42,500 nt of DNA from NCBI GenBank assembly GCA_020622165.1, contig JACNMN010000005.1, forward strand, positions 1-42,500, written 5' to 3'. The number at the start of each line of letters is the position of its first letter. The stretch's first letter is position 1. The notes under the pieces were generated by a model. That model made no database searches and was not told the origin of the DNA. It was given only the letters and a program-made list of their open reading frames with translations. The stretch is from Boseongicola sp. H5. GTDB lineage: Bacteria; Pseudomonadota; Alphaproteobacteria; Rhodobacterales; Rhodobacteraceae. The position numbers and the translations under genes are program-made. This document shows positions 24,330 through 32,177 of the stretch, one piece after another.

Positions 24330-25340
24330 GTGTTACGGGATGCGTTCGTATCTGCGGCCAGGGTTGCCGAAAGAGGGCTCGAACGGATCGGGCGCCGCAA
24401 GGGCGCACCGGTGCTGGACCCGTATATCGGCTATGCGACGCCCGAGGGCCGGGTGCTGCGGGCCCGTGTTCTGACCCATCTGCGGGCCTCCGAGCCCGAT
24501 CCGGAGCAGTCCCGCCTGACCAATCTGAGGCAGATGGCGTCGCTGTTCATAACCGATGAAGTGGCCGGTGTGGCCGTCCTGTCCGAAGGGGTGGAAGCGC
24601 TGAGCGATGCCGAAGGCTATGTGACGCTCACGCTGCGCGGCGTTGGTGCCGGGCCGTGGGACGATGTGCCGATGCGGATTGCCGGGCGACCGGACAGCGA
24701 GGTTATCTGCCCGGTGCAGGTGCCAGGCGAGACCGCGCGCTGGCTGGTCATTTCGGATGTCGACGACACGATGATCGAAACCGGCGCCCATTCGCTGGCC
24801 CGGAACCTGTGGACGACCTTTACGGGCTCGGCATTGACCCGGGTGGTGCATCCCGATGCGGTGAAGCTGATGGCGACATTGGCCGAAGGCGGGCGCAACC
24901 CGGTCTTCTATGTCTCCTCCTCCCCCTGGAACCTGCATGATTTTCTGGAAGGCCTGTTCGCCCGGGCCGATCTGCCGCGGGGGCCGATGTTCCTGCGCGA
25001 TCTCGGCGTGTCGCCCTCCGGCGGTATCGGGGCGGGGCATCTGGACCACAAGAGTGCCGCGATCGACACGATCCTTTCCGCCACGCCGGATCTGCCGGTG
25101 CTGTTGCTGGGCGACAGCGGACAGAAGGACGCGCATGTCTATCGCGATGCGATCAGGCGGCATCCGGGCCGGGTGCGTGGCGTGGCGCTGCGTGAGCCCG
25201 CCCCCGGTGTTGGCGCGGATGATGCCGCCGCCATGGCCCAGATCGAAGCGGCAGGCGTGCCCTGCTATCATGGCCCCGGTTTCGGCGGCGCATTGGAATA
25301 CTGGGGGCTGACCCCCGAAGACGAACAAAGGCAGGCGTGA
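24330..25340 (+). CDS. DUF2183 / App1-like phosphatidate phosphatase domain protein
   Basis: The 336-residue protein carries the DUF2183 (App1) phosphatase domain, with the HAD-type nucleophile motif D143-V-D145-D-T147, followed by the VFYVSSSPWNL motif (near 205), the Lys-containing HLDHKSAAI (near 240) and LLLGDSGQKDAHVY (near 255). Yeast App1 dephosphorylates phosphatidate; bacterial members are mostly uncharacterised. The first 130 residues form a separate beta-rich part. The GTG start at 24330 lies just after the LivF gene, and its stop overlaps the next start, so it belongs to the operon. A lipid phosphatase inside a LIV importer operon is unexpected. Confidence 0.82.
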   Translation: MLRDAFVSAARVAERGLERIGRRKGAPVLDPYIGYATPEGRVLRARVLTHLRASEPDPEQSRLTNLRQMASLFITDEVAGVAVLSEGVEALSDAEGYVTLTLRGVGAGPWDDVPMRIAGRPDSEVICPVQVPGETARWLVISDVDDTMIETGAHSLARNLWTTFTGSALTRVVHPDAVKLMATLAEGGRNPVFYVSSSPWNLHDFLEGLFARADLPRGPMFLRDLGVSPSGGIGAGHLDHKSAAIDTILSATPDLPVLLLGDSGQKDAHVYRDAIRRHPGRVRGVALREPAPGVGADDAAAMAQIEAAGVPCYHGPGFGGALEYWGLTPEDEQRQA

Positions 25341-25342
25341 CC

Positions 25343-26554
25343 ATGGCAGATCAAGCGCAAGAATTTTTCGACCGGCTGGAGACGCGCAGCGCCGACGAAC
25401 GATTGGCCGATCAGCTGGCGGCGGTGCAGGCGCAGATCGAGCGGGTGCTGAGCGCGCCGGAGAGCTGCCTGCCCGGGATCGCGCCGATCAAGGACCTTGA
25501 CGATCTGGCGCGCCTGCCGGTGCTGCGAAAATCGCAGTTGAGCGACTGGCAGGCGGCGGCGCCGCCCTTCGGCGGTATCCCGGTGGCCAATGTCGCCCAT
25601 GTGTTCCAGTCGCCCGGGCCGATCTATGAACCCGGAGGGATAAGCCATGACTGGTGGCGCATGGGGCGGTTTCTGCATGCGGCCGGCATCGGCGCGGGCG
25701 ATGTGGTGCAGAACTGCTTCGGCTATCACCTGACCCCTGCGGGGATGATCTTCGAGTCCGGTGCGCGCGCCGTGGGCGCCACCGTGCTGCCCGCCGGTGT
25801 GGGCCAGACGGAATTGCAGGTGCGCGCGGCCAGGGATGTGGGCTCCACCGCCTATGCGGGTACGCCGGATTATCTGAAGGTGATCCTCGACAAGGCCGCG
25901 GAGATGGGTGTGACGCTTTGCATCACCAAAGCGGCCGTGGGCGGCGGCGCGCTGTTTCCCAGCCTTCGTCAGGATTATGCGGATCGCGGCATTTCCTGTC
26001 TGCAAAGCTACGCCACGGCGGATCTGGGCAACATCGCCTATGAAAGCCCCGCGATCGAGGGGATGATCGTGGACGAGGGCGTGATCGTGGAGATCGTGCG
26101 CCCGGGCACCGGTGACAGGGTGGCAGAGGGCGAGGTGGGCGAGGTCGTAGTAACGACGCTGAACCCCGATTACCCGCTGATCCGGTTCGCCACCGGCGAT
26201 CTGAGCGCGGTGATGTCCGGGCAAAGCCCGTGCGGGCGCACCAACATGCGGATCAAGGGATGGATGGGCCGCGCCGATCAGACCACGAAGATCAAGGGGA
26301 TGTTCGTGCGCCCCGAACAGGTGGCCGATTTCGTGGCAAAGCACCCCGAGATCGCCAAGGCCCGCGTCATCGCTACCCGGGAGGGGGAGATGGACGCGAT
26401 GACCGTTCAGATCGAGGCCGAGGGCGGGGCCGCCGATGCCTATGCGGGCAGCATCGTGGACAGCCTGAAGCTGAAGGCTAGGATCGAGCTGGTCGCCCCG
26501 GGAAGTCTGCCGAACGACGGCAAGGTGATCGACGATCAGCGGGTTTACGACTAG
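25343..26554 (+). CDS. PaaK-like phenylacetate-CoA ligase family protein with altered P-loop
   Basis: The 403-residue protein aligns by eye with phenylacetate-CoA ligases: PIKDLDDLARLPVLRKSQL, the GYHLTPAGMIFESG region, AYAGTPDYL, the YPLIRFATGDLS motif and C-terminal VAPGSLPNDGKVIDDQR, whose Lys matches the adenylation lysine. The P-loop, usually SSGTTGKP, reads SPGPIYEPGG (about residues 90-99), so the Thr-Gly-Lys core is lost. Either this subfamily binds ATP differently or it has another activity. ATG 25343 has AGGCAGG upstream; a GTG at 25337 overlaps the upstream stop. It ends the operon that began with the long-chain ligase and probably acts on the imported compound; the substrate is unknown. 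Confidence 0.82.
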   Translation: MADQAQEFFDRLETRSADERLADQLAAVQAQIERVLSAPESCLPGIAPIKDLDDLARLPVLRKSQLSDWQAAAPPFGGIPVANVAHVFQSPGPIYEPGGISHDWWRMGRFLHAAGIGAGDVVQNCFGYHLTPAGMIFESGARAVGATVLPAGVGQTELQVRAARDVGSTAYAGTPDYLKVILDKAAEMGVTLCITKAAVGGGALFPSLRQDYADRGISCLQSYATADLGNIAYESPAIEGMIVDEGVIVEIVRPGTGDRVAEGEVGEVVVTTLNPDYPLIRFATGDLSAVMSGQSPCGRTNMRIKGWMGRADQTTKIKGMFVRPEQVADFVAKHPEIAKARVIATREGEMDAMTVQIEAEGGAADAYAGSIVDSLKLKARIELVAPGSLPNDGKVIDDQRVYD

Positions 26555-26556
26555 AT

Positions 26557-26886
26557 CTATCCACCCTCGGCCCGGTGAGAGCGGTCTGCGCTACGCATCT
26601 CGTTCGGGCTGACATAGCCGTCATCATTCACATCGATCCTGTTGAAAGCCATCCGGTAGGCGCCAAAGGTGCGAATCCGTCGCGACGTCGGCTGACCATA
26701 AGCGGCCATGATGCGGATAAAGTTGCCGAATTCATCGAAGCTGAGATGCTCGTCATTGTTGATGTCGGCAGCAATGAAGGTGGCGACAGCGCGTTCGCTG
26801 AAGGGCCCTTCACTCTCTGCCAGAGCCGGTGTTCCAAATGCGAGAAGGGCCGCCGCGGCGTAAGGGATTTGGGCTTGGATTGGCAT
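26557..26886 (-). CDS. Exported EF-hand calcium-binding protein
   Basis: The 109-residue protein has a signal peptide (about 1-23, ending PALA) and two EF-hand loops of the standard 12-residue spacing: D41-I-N-N-D-E-H-L-S-F-D-E52 and D85-V-N-D-D-G-Y-V-S-P-N-E96. The second is canonical; the first has Glu instead of Gly at loop position 6. They are separated by about 32 residues, so they form one EF-hand pair. ATG 26886 has GGAG upstream. It is probably a periplasmic calcium-binding protein. It is convergent with the PaaK-like gene (two bases between stops) and divergent from the caspase-like gene, with which it shares a palindrome-bearing control region. Confidence 0.85.
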   Translation of the reverse strand: MPIQAQIPYAAAALLAFGTPALAESEGPFSERAVATFIAADINNDEHLSFDEFGNFIRIMAAYGQPTSRRIRTFGAYRMAFNRIDVNDDGYVSPNEMRSADRSHRAEGG

Positions 26887-26982
26887 CGGATTACTCCACC
26901 AGAGATGCAGACAACGGAACTTAAAGCGATTCGGCTTGTCCGGTTTCGAAATGCACAAACATCGGCGAGAAGCCGCTTGATA

Positions 26983-27007
26983 GCCGATGTTATCGGGTAA
27001 CATCGGC
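26983..27007. promoter_or_regulatory. Perfect 10-bp palindrome in the EF-hand/caspase-like divergent region
   Basis: GCCGATGTTA (26983-26992), spacer TCGGG, TAACATCGGC (26998-27007). A further half-site AACATCGGC lies at 26958-26966. The ATGTTA/TAACAT core is like operators of LacI-type regulators. It overlaps the -35 (TTATCG, 26990-26995) of a possible promoter with -10 TGCTAT at 27013-27018 (17-base spacing) for the caspase-like gene. The 12 bases GATGTTATCGGG recur at 40729-40740, upstream of another gene. Confidence 0.6.
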
Positions 27008-27049
27008 CGTCATGCTATGGGTTGGCCAAACTGTCCAAGAGGTTCAAAA

Positions 27050-28738
27050 ATGAGATCGAATTACCTGATTTTTTTTGCATTGGCTGCAATCGCCCCAACC
27101 ATGGCTGCGGGGGATACAGCACTGGTTGTCGGCAACAGCCGCTATGACGAGGCCGCCACGATCCGCGCGGCGGACGACTTGCTCGATGCGACGCGGGCGC
27201 TGGCAACCGCCGGCTTCGACGTGATCGAGGGGGAGGATCTGTCGGCCGCCGAAATCCGCGCGCTGGGCTCCGATTTGCTGGCCACCGGGGAGGACGCCCG
27301 GATGATCATTGCGCTGGGCGGACATTTCGCGCAATCGGAAGCCACGGACGGCGAAAGCTGGTTTCTGGGCCGCGAGACGGATGCGCCCGATCTGGCAACC
27401 GTCGGCGGGCAGGGGATCGCGGTAAGCACGATACTGGATATCGCGGCGATGGCCGCAGGCCGTGCGGTGGTGCTGCTCGGCACCGAGGACCGCGCGATCG
27501 AACTGGGCGCGGGGCTGCAGCCGGGGATCGGCGATCTGGATGTGCCGCAGGGTGTCACCGTGATAACCGGCGAGGCGCGCGAGATCGCCCGGTTCCTGCG
27601 CGGGGACCTGCTGGAACCCGGCATGGCAGTGGCCACGATGCTGCGGGATTCCGACAACCTGACCGGGTTCGGGTTCCTGCCCACGGGCCTTGCGCTCATC
27701 GATGCGCCCGAAGCGGAGGGGGGCGCGGCCGATGCGATCGTGCCGCCTGCCTCCGTCGAGGTTTCGGACGAGGCGGAGATGGCGCTTTGGGCGGCGGCGA
27801 CGGAGCTGGATACCGAAGCGTCCTACAGGGCGTATCTGCAACGCTATCCCAACGGCCCGAATGCCGACGAAGCACAGGCGCGGATGGTCGCCCGGGCGCT
27901 GAATCCGGCACAGCGTGCCGAACGTGCGGAGGCGGAATTGTCGCTGAACCGCGCCGCGCGCCAGGACATTCAGCGCGATCTGTCGATCCTCGATTACGAT
28001 CCGCGCGGGATCGACGGTATCTTCGGACCCGGCTCCCGCGCCGCGATCCGGGGATGGCAACAGGCCACGGGATATGACCCGACCGGGTTTCTGACCCGCG
28101 AACAGATTGCCCGGTTGTCCGACATGAGCGATCTGCGCGCAGCCGAGCTGGAGCGCGAGGCGCAATTGCGGGCGGAGGAACAGGAACGCAACGACCGCGC
28201 ATTCTGGGATGCGACCGGGCAGGGCGGCGACGAGGTCGGATTGCGGGCCTATCTGGAACGCTATCCCGATGGGGTGTTCGCCGATATCGCCACCGCAAGA
28301 CTTGACGATATCGAAGCCGCCGCGCGCCAGGCTGCAGCGGCGGAGGAAGGCGCGGCATGGGACCGGGCCCGGGACGCCGACACGGTGGAGGCCTACCGGA
28401 CCTATCTGCAGACCTATCCCGACGGATCGTTTGCAGCTGCGGCCCAATCGCGGATCGCCGAGTTGCGGGGCGGCGGGCAGGACCCCGCATTGCTGGCCCA
28501 GTGGGAGGCGCGCGAGGCGGCGCTGAACCTGCCGACGGTCACGCGGCAGTTGATCGAGCAGCGGCTGGCGGCGCTGGGCCTGGACCCGGGCCGGGTTGAC
28601 GGCCAGTTCGACGAGAACACCCGGCGTGCGATGCGTCGGTATCAGCAGGCGCGCAATCTGGAGGTCACGGGTTTTCTGGATCAGGGGACCGTTGTGCGGT
28701 TGCTGGCGGATTCCGTAGGCGCCATTATCCGGCAATGA
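27050..28738 (+). CDS. Exported caspase-like (inactive-looking) protein with two peptidoglycan-binding domains
   Basis: The 562-residue protein has a signal peptide (to about 20) and a caspase-fold-like domain (about 22-235; ALVVGNSRYD start). The catalytic His is kept as G91-H92, but where the Cys is expected (DACR in active relatives) the sequence reads GTED (144-147), so peptidase activity is doubtful. Three copies of a YxxYLxxYPxG repeat follow, near 257, 398 and 448. Peptidoglycan_binding_1-like domains lie near 301-352 (DYDPRGIDGIFGPGSRAAI) and 496-555 (GLDPGRVDGQFDENTRRAM), with a charged coiled-coil between. AAGAGG precedes ATG 27050. It is probably a periplasmic cell-wall-bound scaffold; the role is unknown. 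The DUF4329 gene follows closely. Confidence 0.82.
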   Translation: MRSNYLIFFALAAIAPTMAAGDTALVVGNSRYDEAATIRAADDLLDATRALATAGFDVIEGEDLSAAEIRALGSDLLATGEDARMIIALGGHFAQSEATDGESWFLGRETDAPDLATVGGQGIAVSTILDIAAMAAGRAVVLLGTEDRAIELGAGLQPGIGDLDVPQGVTVITGEAREIARFLRGDLLEPGMAVATMLRDSDNLTGFGFLPTGLALIDAPEAEGGAADAIVPPASVEVSDEAEMALWAAATELDTEASYRAYLQRYPNGPNADEAQARMVARALNPAQRAERAEAELSLNRAARQDIQRDLSILDYDPRGIDGIFGPGSRAAIRGWQQATGYDPTGFLTREQIARLSDMSDLRAAELEREAQLRAEEQERNDRAFWDATGQGGDEVGLRAYLERYPDGVFADIATARLDDIEAAARQAAAAEEGAAWDRARDADTVEAYRTYLQTYPDGSFAAAAQSRIAELRGGGQDPALLAQWEAREAALNLPTVTRQLIEQRLAALGLDPGRVDGQFDENTRRAMRRYQQARNLEVTGFLDQGTVVRLLADSVGAIIRQ

Positions 28739-28765
28739 GGTGTAACCCGTGCAAGGACCCCGGCG

Positions 28766-29305
28766 ATGCGCAATTGGAAATCTGTGGCGCTTGTAGCCGG
28801 TGTTCTGGTTGCGCATCCGGCCGCGTTGCAGGCGCAACCTGCCGCTGAACTGGCTGCGGCGCGTGCGATCCTGAACCAGCTTCAGCCGCGCTCATTCGCC
28901 GAGAACCGGGAGTATTGCGGCTATATCGGCGTGTTGGACGATGGCCGCTACATGGCGACGGATGTCACCCGGGGGCGCAATGACAGCTGCCTTTCCCGGG
29001 CCGATGAAAGCCGGTTCGTCGGTGTGACGGCCTCCTTCCACACCCATGCGGGGTTCGACCCCGGTGCCGATAGCGAGGTGCCGTCGAGCACGGATGTGGA
29101 AGGCGACATGTCCGAAGGGGTGAACGGCTATCTCGCCACGCCGGGCGGGCGGCTTTGGTTCATCGACGGGCGCACAGGCGTGGCGACGCAGCTCTGCGGG
29201 CCGAGATGCATGGGGCAGGATCCGGATTTCGTGGCCGGTGACGCGGGGCCGATCGCACAACGCTATACCTTGCAGGAGCTTCGGCAGCGGGAAAGCCAAT
29301 GGTAG
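28766..29305 (+). CDS. Exported DUF4329 protein, JAMM-like metallopeptidase motif
   Basis: The 179-residue protein starts with a signal peptide (about 1-24, LQAQ) and fits DUF4329: [20 protein letters not shown], then [11 protein letters not shown] with H92-x-H94, S107-x2-D110, and the [15 protein letters not shown] strand region. The HxH...SxxD arrangement, with an upstream Glu (E46 or E49), resembles the zinc site of JAB/JAMM peptidases, though the H-to-S spacing (12) is a little longer than typical. Four Cys (C51, C75 and two in LCGPRCMG) may form disulfides. AAGGA precedes ATG 28766. It lies 27 bases after the caspase-like gene, so both exported proteins are probably coexpressed; it overlaps cobQ by seven bases. 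Confidence 0.75.
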   Translation: MRNWKSVALVAGVLVAHPAALQAQPAAELAAARAILNQLQPRSFAENREYCGYIGVLDDGRYMATDVTRGRNDSCLSRADESRFVGVTASFHTHAGFDPGADSEVPSSTDVEGDMSEGVNGYLATPGGRLWFIDGRTGVATQLCGPRCMGQDPDFVAGDAGPIAQRYTLQELRQRESQW

Positions 29306-30774
29306 GGCGGAGCGGAACCGGGTCCGCTGGCCGCGCGCTGATGATACAGGGCACCGGCTCGGATGTGGGCAAGTCGATGCTGGTGGCGGGGCTGTGCCGG
29401 GCGGCCCGCAGGCGCGGCCTGTCGGTGGCGCCCTTCAAGCCGCAGAACATGTCGAATAATGCCGCCGTCACCAGCGATGGCGGAGAGATCGGGCGCGCGC
29501 AGGCATTGCAGGCGATGGCCTGCGGGCTGGAGCCGCTGACCGACATGAACCCGGTTCTTCTGAAACCGGAAACGGATGTGGGCGCGCAGATCGTCGTGCA
29601 GGGGCGGCGGATCGCGTCCGCCTCCGCGCGCGGCTATGGCGACTTGAAACCGACGCTGATGGCGGCGGTGATGGAGAGTTTCCGGCGCCTCACATCGGCC
29701 CATGACCTTGTGATCGTGGAAGGGGCGGGCAGCCCCGCCGAGATCAACCTGCGGGCTGGCGATATCGCCAATATGGGCTTTGCCCGGGCGGCGGATGTGC
29801 CGGTGGTGCTGGTCGGCGACATCGACCGTGGCGGCGTGATCGCCCAGATCGTGGGAACGCAGGCGGTTATCGAGCCAGAGGACGCCGCGCTGGTGGCGGG
29901 GTTTCTCGTCAACAAGTTCCGCGGCGATGTCAGCCTGTTCGACGACGGTTACAGGTTTATCGCCGACCGGACGGGATGGCCCGGCTTTGGTGTGTTGCCG
30001 TGGTTTGGCGATGCCTGGAAGCTGCCGGCGGAAGACGCGCTGTCGCTGCACGCACCGAAGCGGGAGCAGGGGTTTCACATTGTGTGCCTCGCGCTGTCGC
30101 GGATCGCGAATTTCGACGACCTTGACCCGTTGCTGCAGGAACCGGGGGTGCGGGTGACGATGCTGGGACCGGGCCGGGCCCTTCCCGGGGATGCCGATCT
30201 GGTGATCGTGCCGGGCACGAAATCCACCCGTGGCGATCTGGCATTCCTTCGGGCGCAGGGCTGGGATCTGGATCTGGCGGCCCATCACCGGCGGGGCGGG
30301 CACATCCTCGGGATCTGCGGAGGGTACCAGATGCTGGGCCGTGTGGTCGCCGACCCGGATGGGATCGAAGGGCCGGCGGGGGAGACCAAGGGGTTGGGGT
30401 TTCTGGAGATCGAGACGGTCATGACCTCGGAAAAGCGGCTCTGCGAGGTCGAGGCCGTGCATGGCGCCAGCGGGGTGCCATTTCGCGGCTATGAGATCCA
30501 TATCGGGCAAAGCGACGGTTCCGACCGGGCAAGGCCGTTTGCCACGGTGGCCGGGGCCGCCGAAGGCGCGATCAGTGCCGATGGGAGGGTGGAGGGAAGC
30601 TATCTTCACGGGATGTTCCGCGATGACAGGTTCCGCGCGGCCTGGCTTGGGCGGTTCGGGGCTGCGACTTCGGGCCTTGTCCATGGAGAGGCCGTGGAAC
30701 GGACGCTGGATGCCCTCGCCGACCATATGGAGGCGCATCTGGATATCGGCGGCTTGCTGGGCCTGGCGCGGTAA
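29299..30774 (+). CDS. cobQ: Cobyric acid synthase
   Basis: The 491-residue enzyme carries out the ATP- and glutamine-dependent amidation of adenosylcobyrinic acid a,c-diamide at four side chains in B12 synthesis. The N-terminal dethiobiotin-synthetase-like ATPase domain has the P-loop GTGSDVGKS (about 18-26), [10 protein letters not shown] and [11 protein letters not shown] motifs. The C-terminal glutamine amidotransferase domain has the nucleophile Cys in [10 protein letters not shown] and a His in GSYLHGMF. The length is normal. The start ATG overlaps the DUF4329 stop; no other cob gene is adjacent, so its place after exported proteins looks accidental or reflects rearrangement. It ends at a strong terminator shared with rpmJ. 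Confidence 0.95.
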   Translation: MVGRSGTGSAGRALMIQGTGSDVGKSMLVAGLCRAARRRGLSVAPFKPQNMSNNAAVTSDGGEIGRAQALQAMACGLEPLTDMNPVLLKPETDVGAQIVVQGRRIASASARGYGDLKPTLMAAVMESFRRLTSAHDLVIVEGAGSPAEINLRAGDIANMGFARAADVPVVLVGDIDRGGVIAQIVGTQAVIEPEDAALVAGFLVNKFRGDVSLFDDGYRFIADRTGWPGFGVLPWFGDAWKLPAEDALSLHAPKREQGFHIVCLALSRIANFDDLDPLLQEPGVRVTMLGPGRALPGDADLVIVPGTKSTRGDLAFLRAQGWDLDLAAHHRRGGHILGICGGYQMLGRVVADPDGIEGPAGETKGLGFLEIETVMTSEKRLCEVEAVHGASGVPFRGYEIHIGQSDGSDRARPFATVAGAAEGAISADGRVEGSYLHGMFRDDRFRAAWLGRFGAATSGLVHGEAVERTLDALADHMEAHLDIGGLLGLAR

Positions 30775-30802
30775 CGGGTTGTCAAACGACGGGACAAGAC
30801 AA

Positions 30803-30831
30803 CAAAAAAGCCGCCCGGGGGGCGGCCTTTT
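30803..30831. terminator. Bidirectional terminator between cobQ and rpmJ
   Basis: An AAAAAAG tract (30804-30810), GC-rich stem GCCGCC/GGCGGC and CTTTT (30827-30831) form a hairpin with A/T tracts on both sides. It can terminate cobQ on the plus strand and, with a six-T tail, rpmJ on the minus strand. Confidence 0.88.
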
Positions 30832-30850
30832 CAGCTCATGCGCATATGGC

Positions 30851-30976
30851 TCAACCCTGGCGGGCTTTGAACCGGCGCTGCGTCTTGTTGATCACATAAA
30901 CGCGGCCCTTGCGGCGCACGACGCGGCAATCGCGATGGCGCTGCTTGAGCGAGCGGAGCGAGTTCCTGACCTTCAT
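30851..30976 (-). CDS. rpmJ: 50S ribosomal protein L36 (41-residue form)
   Basis: The complete 41-residue basic protein begins [20 protein letters not shown] and ends RRFKARQG, matching the alphaproteobacterial L36. It has only one Cys (C17), so it is the form without the four-ligand zinc ribbon. It is shorter than many gene finders' cut-off. The ATG at 30976 has an ideal GAAGGAGA ribosome-binding site. It is followed on its strand by the T-rich terminator. Confidence 0.96.
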   Translation of the reverse strand: MKVRNSLRSLKQRHRDCRVVRRKGRVYVINKTQRRFKARQG

Positions 30977-31021
30977 GGCCTGTCTCCTTCGTCGCGGCGC
31001 GGCGATGCGCCTTGGGGTTAA

Positions 31022-31038
31022 GCCCTTGAGAAAAGGGC
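31022..31038 (-). terminator. Hairpin downstream of tRNA-Val
   Basis: GCCCTT (31022-31027) pairs with AAGGGC (31033-31038). It lies six bases beyond the encoded CCA end of the tRNA on the minus strand. With no T-run it may be a processing or weak termination signal. Confidence 0.45.
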
Positions 31039-31043
31039 GTGAA

Positions 31044-31118
31044 TGGTGGGCGATACTGGGATCGAACCAGTGACCCCTTCGATGTCAACGAAGTGCTCTA
31101 CCGCTGAGCTAATCGCCC
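31044..31118 (-). tRNA. tRNA-Val (anticodon GAC)
   Basis: Read on the minus strand, the 75-base cloverleaf is complete: acceptor GGGCGAT pairs with ATCGCCC before an encoded A-CCA end; D-arm AGCTCAGCGGTAGAGC; anticodon stem CTTCG/CGAAG with loop TTGACAT (anticodon GAC); T-arm with GGTTCGATCC. It decodes GUC, and GUU by wobble. It has its own promoter upstream and lies between rpmJ and the N-formylglutamate amidohydrolase gene. Confidence 0.97.
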
Positions 31119-31186
31119 GTGTGACACCGAGATGGGCTCAGGCCGACGGACGGCCCGGTCCGGCACCCGCCGCACAGTGAAGCCGC

Positions 31187-31215
31187 TCTATAAAAGGAGT
31201 CGGGGGGTGGTTCAA
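31187..31215 (-). promoter_or_regulatory. Sigma70-type promoter of tRNA-Val
   Basis: On the minus strand, -35 TTGAAC (31210-31215) and -10 TATAGA (31187-31192) are separated by exactly 17 bases. The transcript would start near 31180, giving a leader of about 60 bases before the tRNA 5' end for removal by RNase P. Confidence 0.65.
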
Positions 31216-31231
31216 GAGCTTTCAAAGGCTT

Positions 31232-31259
31232 TTGGTCATTGTGAGAATCCGCCTATATT
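31232..31259 (+). promoter_or_regulatory. Sigma70-type promoter of the N-formylglutamate amidohydrolase gene
   Basis: TTGGTC (31232-31237), 16-base spacer, TATATT (31254-31259). It is followed within a few bases by GGAAGGAAAGGG and ATG 31281. It lies back to back with the tRNA promoter on the other strand. Confidence 0.5.
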
Positions 31260-31280
31260 CGAAGGAAGGAAAGGGTCTTC

Positions 31281-32141
31281 ATGCCGCGTCACGCCTACCG
31301 CCTTGATATGCCGGATCGCCGATCGACGCCGGTGATTGTCGCCTCGCCCCATTCCGGGCGTCATTATCCGTGGAGTTTTACCCGCAGAACGGTGCTTGAC
31401 GAACGTGCGATCCGGTCTTCGGAAGATGCGTTCATGGACATGCTGGTTGCCGATGCGCCGAGGCTTGGGGCGCCGCTTCTGGCTGCTGAATTCCCCCGCG
31501 CCTATGTGGATCTGAACCGAAATGCCGACGAGCTGGACCCCGGGGTGGTGGCGGGTGTCAAACGCGCCTCGCAGAACCCGCGGATCAGTTCGGGCCTCGG
31601 GGTTATTCCGCGCGTGGTGGCCAATGGCCGCGTGATCTATCGCGGCAAGCTGAGTCTGGATGAGGCGGAGGCGCGGATTTCACAGGTTTGGCGGCCCTAT
31701 CACCGACAGTTGGAAGAGTTGGTCAGCGGCGCGCAGGCGGTGTTCGGCCAGTCCATCCTGCTTGATTTCCACTCGATGCCGCACGAGGCGCTGGATGCGA
31801 TTTCCCGACCCGGCCAGCGGCGCCCCGAGGTGGTTCTGGGCGACCGGTTCGGAGCCTCGTGCAACAGCGCCGTGGTGGAGGAAATCGAAGCGGCATTCGA
31901 AGAGGCGGGCCTTGTGGTCAGCCGGAACGCGCCTTTCGCGGGCGCATTCGTGACCCAGCATTACGGGCGGCCGTCGCGCGGGCGGCACGCGGTCCAGATC
32001 GAGATCGACCGGTCGCTTTACATGAATGAGCGGCTGATCCGTCCGAACGGAAACTTCCAGAACGTGAAAGCCCTGATCACCGAGGTTCTGCACCGCGTGA
32101 TCGGGCCGCAGGCCGGGCAGATGCCGCTGGCCGCGGAGTGA
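31281..32141 (+). CDS. N-formylglutamate amidohydrolase (HutG-like)
   Basis: The 286-residue protein matches the N-formylglutamate amidohydrolase family: IVASPHSGRHYP (near 20), SEDAFMDML, FPRAYVDLNRNADELDP (near 73), ILLDFHSMPH (near 155) and HAVQIEIDRSLYMNE (near 240). Members release formate from N-formyl-glutamate, the last step of one histidine-degradation route. No hut genes are adjacent, so it may be a general deformylase or amidohydrolase here. It has a good promoter and ribosome-binding site of its own and converges with dinB. Confidence 0.9.
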   Translation: MPRHAYRLDMPDRRSTPVIVASPHSGRHYPWSFTRRTVLDERAIRSSEDAFMDMLVADAPRLGAPLLAAEFPRAYVDLNRNADELDPGVVAGVKRASQNPRISSGLGVIPRVVANGRVIYRGKLSLDEAEARISQVWRPYHRQLEELVSGAQAVFGQSILLDFHSMPHEALDAISRPGQRRPEVVLGDRFGASCNSAVVEEIEAAFEEAGLVVSRNAPFAGAFVTQHYGRPSRGRHAVQIEIDRSLYMNERLIRPNGNFQNVKALITEVLHRVIGPQAGQMPLAAE

Positions 32142-32177
32142 TCCGGCCCGGTCGCGCGTGGGCGCGGCGCCCGCCGA

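Noticed and set aside
26557-29305. Idea that the caspase-like gene and neighbours form an anti-phage defence module
   Set aside because: All three proteins carry signal peptides and the caspase-like domain lacks its Cys; defence caspases act in the cytoplasm.
32160-32172. GGGCG/CGCCC hairpin between the amidohydrolase and dinB as terminator
   Set aside because: The stem is only 5 bp, there is no T-run, and such short GC stems are frequent by chance in this DNA.
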